This document shows positions 54,909 through 61,953 of a stretch of 64,000 bases of DNA, one piece after another (position 1 is the first letter of the stretch; every line of letters starts with the position of its first letter). Where the stretch lies: assembly GCA_964576715.1 (NCBI GenBank), contig CAZNWE010000005.1:1-64000 (forward strand), in the 5' to 3' direction. The stretch is from SLRI01 sp964576715. GTDB taxonomy: Bacteria > Pseudomonadota > Alphaproteobacteria > Geminicoccales > Geminicoccaceae. The position numbers and the translations under genes were made by a program. The notes below the pieces were generated by a model. It was not told the origin of the DNA. It ran no database searches and saw only the letters and a list, made by a program, of their open reading frames with translations.

Positions 54909-55939
54909 GGCAGGCCCTCGGCACGGAGCGGCCGGCGCATCAACCGCTCGAGAGCCCCTTCCACGGTGAGATGGCCGGCGAGGATCTCGGCCACGGCGTG
55001 GACGATGGGGGTGGCGACCCCGTAGCGTCTGGCGAGGCGATCGACCACCGCAGCGGTCCAGTAGCCCTCGACGACGCCGCCCTGGCGCAGCGCCGTGTCG
55101 GCCGGGCGCCCGGCGCCCAGGGCCATGCCGAAGGCGGTGTTACGCGAGGTCGGGCTCAACGCGGTGAGCATCAGGTCGCCGAGGCCCGACAGCCCCATCA
55201 GCGTCTCGGTCCGTGCCCCCATCGCCTGGCCGAGGCCGGCGAGCTCGGCCAGGCCGCGGCTGAGCAGGGCGGCGCGGGCGTTCTCGCCCAGCCCCTTGCC
55301 GATGACCAGCCCGGCCGCGATCGCCAGGACATTCTTGACCGCCCCGCCGATCTCCACCCCGGTTCGGTCGTCGGTCCAGTAGACGCGCAGCGTCGGGCTG
55401 CTCAGCCGCGCGGCCAGCGCCTCGCCGAGGGCGGGATCGGCGACCCCGAGGGTCAAGGCGGTCGGCAGCCCCCAGGCAACCTCGGCAGCGAAGCTCGGGC
55501 CGGAGAGGCAGGCGACGCGGCTGTTCGGCCATTCCGCCTCGACGACCCGGCTGAGCAATTGATCGGTATCGCGCTCGAAGCCCTTGGCACAGACCACGGC
55601 GACCAGCGGTGGCGGCACCTGGCGTCGCCGACAGACCTCGCGAACCGCCTGCGCCGGCACGACGAGCAGGACGATCGCGCATGCCAACGCGCTGTCCAGC
55701 GTCTCGGTCGCGGTGATCGCGGGCTCGAGCACGAGGTCGGGGAAAACCCTCGACGCCCGCCGGTTCGTCGTGATGTCGCGCACCACCGCCGGATCGCGGT
55801 CCCAAAGGACAACCTGGTTGCCGGCGCGGGCAGCGGCCTGGGCCAAGGCCGTTCCCCACGCCCCGGCACCGAGGATGCCGATCGGCGCATCAGCGATCTG
55901 CTGAGCGATCTCCGGCGCGCTCGCTGGCGCCTCGTTCAT
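54905..55939 (-). CDS. gpsA: Glycerol-3-phosphate dehydrogenase [NAD(P)+] GpsA
   Basis: The 344-residue protein reduces dihydroxyacetone phosphate to sn-glycerol-3-phosphate for phospholipid synthesis. The N-terminal GILGAGAWGTALAQAAARAG (residues 21-40) binds NAD(P)H. Further signatures are CAKGFERDT, LSGPSFAAEVAWGLPTALTLG, IGGAVKNVLAIAAGLVIGKGLGENARAALLSRGLAE (with the catalytic Lys) and MGLSGLGDLMLT. The start ATG 55939 overlaps the glpD stop, and its own stop overlaps glpS. A biosynthetic enzyme within a catabolic operon is unusual; in the rhizobial operon this place holds glpR. Confidence 0.95.
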   Translation of the reverse strand: MNEAPASAPEIAQQIADAPIGILGAGAWGTALAQAAARAGNQVVLWDRDPAVVRDITTNRRASRVFPDLVLEPAITATETLDSALACAIVLLVVPAQAVREVCRRRQVPPPLVAVVCAKGFERDTDQLLSRVVEAEWPNSRVACLSGPSFAAEVAWGLPTALTLGVADPALGEALAARLSSPTLRVYWTDDRTGVEIGGAVKNVLAIAAGLVIGKGLGENARAALLSRGLAELAGLGQAMGARTETLMGLSGLGDLMLTALSPTSRNTAFGMALGAGRPADTALRQGGVVEGYWTAAVVDRLARRYGVATPIVHAVAEILAGHLTVEGALERLMRRPLRAEGLP

Positions 55940-57462
55940 GCCGCCGCCCGCCGGTTCGGGTGGTCGCGGAACCAGGCCTCGACGCGGGCCTTGGCCGCGT
56001 CGTCGAGGTGCAGGCCGAGCTTCGATCGGCGCCAAAGTACGTCCTCGGCGGTCGTCGCCCATTCCTCGGCGACGAGGTAGTCGAGTTCCGCCTCGTAGAG
56101 GTCGCCGCCCAGATTCTGCCCGAGATCGTTCAGCCCCTGCCTCCCCGCGACAAGCCGCTTGGCCCGTGAACCATAGGCGCGCGCCAGACGGGTCGCAAGC
56201 GGTGCCGGCAGCCACGGGTGGTCGGCCTGAAAGGTGCCGAGGAAGGCGGCGAAATCGCCGCCCGGCAGATCGCCGCCAGGCAGCGGTACCGTGGCGGTCC
56301 AATCCCCGCCCCGGCAGTCGAGCAGCGGTGCAAGGCGCGCCATCGCGTGCTCGGCGAGCTTGCGGTAGGTGGTCAGCTTGCCGCCGAAGATCGACAAGAG
56401 TGGCGGGGTCTCGCCACCGCCGTCGAGATCGAAGATGTAGTCGCGGGTCACCGCCGAGGCGTTGCCGCTGGCGTCGTCGAACAGCGGGCGCACGCCGGCA
56501 TAGGTCCAGACGATGTCGGCGGCACTGACCTGCCGCTTGAAGTAGCGGTTGACCACGGCGCAGAGGTAGTCGATCTCGCCCTCGGTGATCGAGACGGCGC
56601 GCGGGTCGCCGTCGTATTCGATGTCGGTCGTGCCGATCAGGCTGTAGTCGTCCTCGTAGGGGATGACGAAGACCACCCGCTTGTCGGTGTTCTGCAGGAT
56701 GTAGGGATGCGCAGCGTCGTACAGCTTGGGGACGACGAGGTGCGAGCCCTTGACCAGCCTGACCCGCTTGGTCGCCGTATCGTACCCGAGCCCGTCCGCG
56801 AGGAAGCGTGATACCCAGGGCCCCGCCGCATTGACCAGGGCGCGGCTGGTCACCTGGCGTTGCGCGCCGGTTTGGGTGTCGCCGAGCTCGACCAGCCACC
56901 GCCCGTCCGCGCGCCGCGCTCCCCGGCATTCGGTGCGGGTGAGGATCGTCGCACCGCGCTCCTTGGCGTCCATGGCGTTGAGCACGACCAGCCGGCTGTC
57001 CATCACCCAGCAGTCGCTGTAGGTGAAGCCCCTTGTCACCCAGTCCTGCAGCGGCTCGCCGTAGGGTCCGGGTGCGGCGAGATCGACGCTGCTCGAGCCC
57101 GGCAGCACCTTGCGGCCGCCCAGATGGTCGTAGAGGAAGAGGCCCAAGCGGATCAGCCAGGCCGGGCGCTGCTCGGGGCTGTGCGGCAGCACGAAGGTCA
57201 GCGGCCAGATGATGTGCGGTGCGGCGGCGAGCAGCACCTCGCGTTCGATCAACGCCTCGCGAACCAGCCGAAACTCGTAGTATTCGAGGTAGCGCAGGCC
57301 GCCATGGATCAACTTCGACGACCAGGACGAGGTGTGGCTGGCGAGATCGTCGCGCTCGACCAGCAGCACGCGTAGCCCACGGCCCGCGGCATCGCGGGCA
57401 ATCCCGGCCCCGTTGATGCCGCCGCCGACGATAACCAGGTCGAAGTCGTGCTCTTCGGCCAC
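55936..57462 (-). CDS. glpD: Aerobic glycerol-3-phosphate dehydrogenase GlpD
   Basis: The 508-residue membrane-associated flavoprotein oxidises glycerol-3-phosphate to dihydroxyacetone phosphate, passing electrons to quinone. The FAD-binding motif is VIVGGGINGAGIARDAAGRGLRVLLVE. SSWSSKLIHGGLRYLEYYEFRLVREAL is the GlpD/GlpO signature, and YSLIGTTDIEYDGD and LSIFGGKLTTYRKLAEHAM follow. It is first in the eight-gene glycerol operon, with paired inverted operator-like sites upstream. glpK, needed to make its substrate from glycerol, is not in the window. Confidence 0.95.
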   Translation of the reverse strand: MAEEHDFDLVIVGGGINGAGIARDAAGRGLRVLLVERDDLASHTSSWSSKLIHGGLRYLEYYEFRLVREALIEREVLLAAAPHIIWPLTFVLPHSPEQRPAWLIRLGLFLYDHLGGRKVLPGSSSVDLAAPGPYGEPLQDWVTRGFTYSDCWVMDSRLVVLNAMDAKERGATILTRTECRGARRADGRWLVELGDTQTGAQRQVTSRALVNAAGPWVSRFLADGLGYDTATKRVRLVKGSHLVVPKLYDAAHPYILQNTDKRVVFVIPYEDDYSLIGTTDIEYDGDPRAVSITEGEIDYLCAVVNRYFKRQVSAADIVWTYAGVRPLFDDASGNASAVTRDYIFDLDGGGETPPLLSIFGGKLTTYRKLAEHAMARLAPLLDCRGGDWTATVPLPGGDLPGGDFAAFLGTFQADHPWLPAPLATRLARAYGSRAKRLVAGRQGLNDLGQNLGGDLYEAELDYLVAEEWATTAEDVLWRRSKLGLHLDDAAKARVEAWFRDHPNRRAAA

Positions 57463-57511
57463 CGGCGCCTCCGCTCCATTTGCGCGAGAGTGTAGCTACC
57501 GCAGCCCGTGC

Positions 57512-57573
57512 TCGCAAGCGAAAATACAGGCGAGGAATTACAACAGGATCAGGTCCAGGATTTTCGCTTGCGA
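57512..57573. promoter_or_regulatory. Paired inverted operator upstream of glpD
   Basis: TCGCAAGCGAAAAT (57512-57525) and its exact reverse complement ATTTTCGCTTGCGA (57560-57573) are separated by 34 bp. Each arm contains its own small palindrome (CGC-AA-GCG). They lie 50-111 bp upstream of glpD and just after the hydrolase stop. TTTCG-containing sites fit a DeoR-type regulator such as GlpR. A long-loop terminator for the hydrolase gene is the alternative. Confidence 0.55.
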
Positions 57574-57576
57574 ATA

Positions 57577-58368
57577 TCAGTCGCCGAGGAATGCCTGCGC
57601 GGCGGCGCGAAACCGTTGCGGCTGCTCGGCGTGCAGCCAATGCCCGGCGCCGTCGAGCGTGTCGAACGCCACCGCCGGCATCAGCCGGCGAAAAGCCGCT
57701 TCGCCGCTTGCATCGACATAGTCGCTCGCCGCGCCGTGGATGGCCAGCACCGGCCCCTCGTAGCGCCGTTCGTCATAAGCCTCGGGCCAGCCCGTGAGTG
57801 CCTCGATCGCGGCGTCGAGCACGGCGAGGTTGGGCTTCCAGTAGGCCCGACCGTCAGCGTCGAAATCGAGGTTCTGCAGCAGGAACTGCCGGACGGCGTG
57901 GTTCTCGATCAGCGGCCGCAGGGCATCGTCGGCTTCGGCACGGCGCTCGATGCCGGTCAGGTCGAGCCCGCGCAGGGCGCCGATCAGCTCCTCGAAATCA
58001 TGCGCATAAGCGACCGGGGCGATGTCGGCGACAATCGCACTCGCGACCCGTTCCGCTGCCGTCAGCGCCACCGCCATCGCCACCTTGCCGCCCATGCTGT
58101 GGCCCAAGAGGTGGAACTGGGCGAGGCCGTGCCGGTCGGCAAAGGCGAGCACGTCGGCGGTCATCGACGGGTAGTCCATCACCGCCGACCACGGCGAGGC
58201 GCCGTGGTTGCGCAGATCGAGAAGCACGACCCGGCGGGCCCGCGCCAAAGCCTTGCCGTGCGCCTGCCAGTTGCGCGACGAACCGAGGAGACCATGCAGC
58301 ACGATCAGCGGCAGTGCGGCGGCCGGCCCGTCGAGGATCCGCGCCTCCAGCGCTACCGCATTGGTCAC
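57577..58368 (-). CDS. Alpha/beta hydrolase (YbfF-like esterase)
   Basis: The 263-residue product has the alpha/beta-hydrolase elements: LIVLHGLLGSSRNWQ (oxyanion hole), DLRNHGASPWS, the nucleophile elbow LLGHSMGGKVAMAVAL with Ser, and the catalytic His in GAGHWLHAEQP. This set, especially DLRNHG, is typical of YbfF-type esterases acting on short acyl esters or acyl-CoA. No signal peptide, so cytoplasmic. Its start overlaps the end of the cyclopropane synthase gene by 4 bp, so the two genes are coupled. Confidence 0.86.
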   Translation of the reverse strand: MTNAVALEARILDGPAAALPLIVLHGLLGSSRNWQAHGKALARARRVVLLDLRNHGASPWSAVMDYPSMTADVLAFADRHGLAQFHLLGHSMGGKVAMAVALTAAERVASAIVADIAPVAYAHDFEELIGALRGLDLTGIERRAEADDALRPLIENHAVRQFLLQNLDFDADGRAYWKPNLAVLDAAIEALTGWPEAYDERRYEGPVLAIHGAASDYVDASGEAAFRRLMPAVAFDTLDGAGHWLHAEQPQRFRAAAQAFLGD

Positions 58369-59606
58369 GCGACGAGCCGATAGCGCTTGGGCTCCGCTTG
58401 CCGATGGCGCGCTTCCTCGCTCGCCATGTAGTCACGGGTCATCGGCACTGCGTGGCGGTCCTTGGCGAGCTGGATTTGAAACACCATGCCGTCCATCTGC
58501 CGAAAGAACGCCTCGGACCCGGCGAGGTAGAACTCCCACATCCGGCAGAACCGCTCGTCGTAGAGTGCGGCCGCCTCGGCCCAGTGGGCGACGAAGCGCT
58601 CGCGCCAGGCTTTCAACGTCTCGGCGTAATGCAGGCGCAGGATCTCCACATCGGTGACCCAGAGCCCGGCCCGCTCGACCGCCGGGAGGATCTCGGAAAG
58701 GGCAGGGATATAGCCGCCGGGGAAGATGTACTTGCGGATGAACGGCGCGGTCGCGCCAGGGCCCGCGGCACGGCCGATCGAATGGATCACCGCCACCCCG
58801 TCATCGGCCAGCTGCGCGGCGATCCGCTTGAAAAAGGCGCGGTAGTGGTTGACGCCGACATGCTCGAGCATGCCGACGGAGACGATGCGGTCGTAGGTGC
58901 CCTCGGTCTCGCGATAGTCCTGGATCAGGAAGCGCACGCGGTCCTCGAGCCCGGCGTCCCGGACCCTCCGCATGGCGTAGTCGTACTGCTCCCGCGACAG
59001 GGTGAGAGCGGTGACGTCGACCTCGTCGATCTGGGCGCAGTAGATCCCGAGACCGCCCCAACCGGCACCGATGTCGAGCACCCGTTGCCCCGGCCGGAGC
59101 AGCAGCTTGGCGGCCAGATGGCGCTTTTTCAACAGCTGCGCATCCTCGAGCGTGGTGGTCGGCGACGGGAAGTAGGCGCAGGAATACTGGCGATCGGAAT
59201 CGAGAAACAGCCGGTAGAGGTCGGACGAAAGATCGTAGTGATGGGCCACGTTGCGCCGCGCCTTGGGCGCCGGGTTGTATTGATGAATGCGGCGCATCAA
59301 CCCTGCGAAGCGTGAAGCGAGGCCGCTCCAGCCACTGCCGCCGAGCCGCTCCGCATTGACCGAGCCGATCGTGATCACGTCGAGGAGTGAGCCGCTTTCG
59401 ACGATGATCCGGCCTTGCATGTAGCCCTCGCCGAGGGCGAGCCCGGGATGCAGCAAGAGGGCGGCCTCGATGGCGCGGTCGGTGAGACGGATGGCGGCCT
59501 TGGGGCCCGGATCGGTGCCCTGGAAATGGTGCACCTTGCCGTTGGCATCGACGACCGTGAGCTGGCCGTACTGGATCAGTCGCTGCAGCATGCCGGCGAT
59601 CAGCAT
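58365..59606 (-). CDS. cfa: Cyclopropane-fatty-acyl-phospholipid synthase
   Basis: The 413-residue enzyme adds a methylene group from S-adenosylmethionine to unsaturated acyl chains in membrane phospholipids. Features are NVAHHYDLSSDLYRLFLDSDRQYSCAYF, the SAM site VLDIGAGWGGLGIYCA (about residues 174-189), VSVGMLEHVGVNHYRAFFKRI, IRKYIFPGGYIPALSEI, and FCRMWEFYLAGSEAFFR. The N-terminal domain (about 100 residues) is the usual lipid-binding part. ATG 59606 is preferred over an upstream one in the non-conserved leader. It is followed by the esterase with a 4-bp overlap. Confidence 0.93.
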   Translation of the reverse strand: MLIAGMLQRLIQYGQLTVVDANGKVHHFQGTDPGPKAAIRLTDRAIEAALLLHPGLALGEGYMQGRIIVESGSLLDVITIGSVNAERLGGSGWSGLASRFAGLMRRIHQYNPAPKARRNVAHHYDLSSDLYRLFLDSDRQYSCAYFPSPTTTLEDAQLLKKRHLAAKLLLRPGQRVLDIGAGWGGLGIYCAQIDEVDVTALTLSREQYDYAMRRVRDAGLEDRVRFLIQDYRETEGTYDRIVSVGMLEHVGVNHYRAFFKRIAAQLADDGVAVIHSIGRAAGPGATAPFIRKYIFPGGYIPALSEILPAVERAGLWVTDVEILRLHYAETLKAWRERFVAHWAEAAALYDERFCRMWEFYLAGSEAFFRQMDGMVFQIQLAKDRHAVPMTRDYMASEEARHRQAEPKRYRLVA

Positions 59607-59727
59607 GTCGAACCCCCGAGCGCGGTTTTTCTCCCTTGCCTCAGCCGGGCAGAATGCCGGCATTCGACGATTGTGACAACAGCGTTAACGGCAAGGAGTT
59701 CCGCCGGCGCCGCAAGGTCTGTCGGGC

Positions 59728-61953
59728 TCAGTCGATCGTGAAGACCACTGTCGCCAGCGGCGGCAACGTCAAGTTGATCGAGTGCGGTCGGCCGTGCCAA
59801 CCTGAAGCTTCGGCGACGAGCACTTCGCCAGAGCTGACGCCGCTGCCACCGTAGCGCGGATCGTCGGAGTTCAAGGCCTCGCGGTAGTCGCCGGGCAGCG
59901 GCACCCCGAGACGATAGCCGTGTCGCACCACCGGGGTGAAGTTGCAGACGACGACGCTGATCGAGCCCGGGTCGCTGCCCTTGCGCAGGTAGCTCACCAC
60001 GCTCTGCTCGCTGTCGGCGGCGTCGATCCACTCGAAGCCGTCGGGCTCGCAGTCCTTCTCGTGCAACTCGCCGCGGCCGCGATAGAGCTGGTTGAGGTCG
60101 CGCACGAACAGCTGCGTTCCTTTGTGCAGCGGGTCGTCGAGCAGATGCCAGTCGAGGCTCGTCTGGTAGTTCCACTCGCGCTCCTGGCCGAACTCCGCCC
60201 CCATGAACAAGAGCTTCTTGCCCGGATGGGTCCACATGAAGCCGAGATAGGCGCGGAGATTGGCGAACTTCTGCCAGCGATCACCCGGCATCCGGGCGAG
60301 CAGCGAGCCCTTGCCGTGGACCACCTCGTCGTGGCTGACCGGCAGGACGAAGTTCTCTGAGAAGGCGTAGAGCAGGCCGAAGGTCAGGTTGTTGTGATGA
60401 TAGCGCCGGTGCACCGGATCCTCGCTGATGTAGTGCAAGGTGTCGTGCATCCAGCCCATGTTCCATTTGTAGCCGAAGCCGAGCCCCCCGAGATAGGTTG
60501 GTCGCGACACGCCGGGCCAGGCGGTCGATTCCTCGGCGATCGAGGTAGCACCCTTGGCTTCGCCGTAGAGCAGCTCGTTCAGCCGCTTCAAAAAGGCGAT
60601 GGCTTCGAGGTTTTCGTTGCCGCCGTGCTCGTTCGGGACCCACTCGTCGGCCTCGCGCGAGTAGTCGAGATAGAGCATCGACGCCACGGCATCGACCCGA
60701 ACGCCGTCGACATGGAACAGCTTGAGCCAGTAGAGCGCGTTGGCGTGCAGGAAGTTGGCGACCTCGCGCCGGCCATAATTGTAGATCAGCGTGTTCCAGT
60801 CGCGGTGGAAGCCCTTGCGCGGGTCCTGGTGCTCGTAGAGCCCGGTGCCGTCGAAGTGGGCGAGACCATGCGCGTCGCTCGGGAAATGGCCGGGCACCCA
60901 GTCGATCAGCACGCCGATCCCGGCCTGGTGCGCGGCATCGACGAAGGCCGCGAACTCGTCGGCGGTGCCGTGGCGGATGGTCGGCGCGAACAGGCCCACC
61001 GGCTGGTAGCCCCACGAGCCGTCGAACGGATACTCCGAGATCGGCATGAGCTCGATGTGGGTGAAGCCCATTTCCTTGACGTAGCCGACCAGCCGCTCGG
61101 CGAGCTCGCTGTAGGAGAGGTAGCGGTTGCCCTCCTCGGGCACCCGCATCCAGGAGCCGAGATGGACCTCGTAGATGCTGATCGGCGCGCTGCGGGCTTG
61201 CGCTGCCTCGCGGCGCTCGAGCCAGGCGCCATCCCGCCAGTCGTGGCGCACGAGGCCATGGACCACCGAGGCGTTGGCCGGGGGGTGCTCGGCGCGAAAG
61301 CCCACGGGATCGGCCTTCAACGGCAGGATTTCGCCCTGCGGGCCGACCAACTCGAACTTGTAGATCTCACCCGTCCGCAAGCCGGGGATGAACAGCTCGA
61401 AGCAGCCGCACTCGATCCGCTTGCGCATCACGTGGCGCCGGCCGTCCCAGTTGTTGAACGGCCCGACCACCGACGCGCGCCGGGCATTGGGTGCCCAGAG
61501 CGCGAACGACACCCCGGCTACGCCATCCATTTCGAACAGATGCGCCCCCAGCTTCTGATAGAGCTCGAGATGCCGGCCTTCGGCGAGCAGGTAGACGTCC
61601 ATCTCGCCGAGGATGGTGCCGAAGCGGTAGGGATCTTCGATCTCGACCGGGGCACCGGTGCCCCAGTCGACCAGGAAGCGATAGGCGAAGCGCTCTTTCT
61701 TGCGCGGCACCCTCGCGGCGAAGACGCCGGCCGCGTGCACCTGCTCCAGCGCCACCAGCTTCTTGCCGGTAGCGGCGTCGAGCAGCTCGACCAGCACCGC
61801 TCCCGGCTGAAAGGTGCGCACGACCAGCTTGCCGGCCACCTCGTGCAGACCGAAGACGCCGAACGGATCGTCGTGCCGGGCCGCGACCACGGCCTCGATT
61901 TCGGCCCGGCTCGCGAGCTCGCTCGTGGTTTTCCTTGTCTTGCCCTCAGCCAT
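59728..61953 (-). CDS. glgB: 1,4-alpha-glucan branching enzyme GlgB
   Basis: The 741-residue protein makes alpha-1,6 branches in glycogen or maltodextrin. N-terminal CBM48 domains (DPFGVFGLHEVAGKLVVRTF, GVSFALWAPNARRASVVGPFNNWDG) precede the GH13 barrel: DWVPGHFPSDAHGLAHFDGT, DGVRVDAVASMLYLDY (nucleophile Asp, about residue 417), SIAEESTAWPGVS (acid Glu, about 471) and LPVSHDEVVHGKGSLL (about 540). ATG 61953 overlaps the end of the upstream fusion gene by 8 bp, so the genes are cotranscribed. The neighbour suggests the GlgE pathway. Confidence 0.96.
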   Translation of the reverse strand: MAEGKTRKTTSELASRAEIEAVVAARHDDPFGVFGLHEVAGKLVVRTFQPGAVLVELLDAATGKKLVALEQVHAAGVFAARVPRKKERFAYRFLVDWGTGAPVEIEDPYRFGTILGEMDVYLLAEGRHLELYQKLGAHLFEMDGVAGVSFALWAPNARRASVVGPFNNWDGRRHVMRKRIECGCFELFIPGLRTGEIYKFELVGPQGEILPLKADPVGFRAEHPPANASVVHGLVRHDWRDGAWLERREAAQARSAPISIYEVHLGSWMRVPEEGNRYLSYSELAERLVGYVKEMGFTHIELMPISEYPFDGSWGYQPVGLFAPTIRHGTADEFAAFVDAAHQAGIGVLIDWVPGHFPSDAHGLAHFDGTGLYEHQDPRKGFHRDWNTLIYNYGRREVANFLHANALYWLKLFHVDGVRVDAVASMLYLDYSREADEWVPNEHGGNENLEAIAFLKRLNELLYGEAKGATSIAEESTAWPGVSRPTYLGGLGFGYKWNMGWMHDTLHYISEDPVHRRYHHNNLTFGLLYAFSENFVLPVSHDEVVHGKGSLLARMPGDRWQKFANLRAYLGFMWTHPGKKLLFMGAEFGQEREWNYQTSLDWHLLDDPLHKGTQLFVRDLNQLYRGRGELHEKDCEPDGFEWIDAADSEQSVVSYLRKGSDPGSISVVVCNFTPVVRHGYRLGVPLPGDYREALNSDDPRYGGSGVSSGEVLVAEASGWHGRPHSINLTLPPLATVVFTID

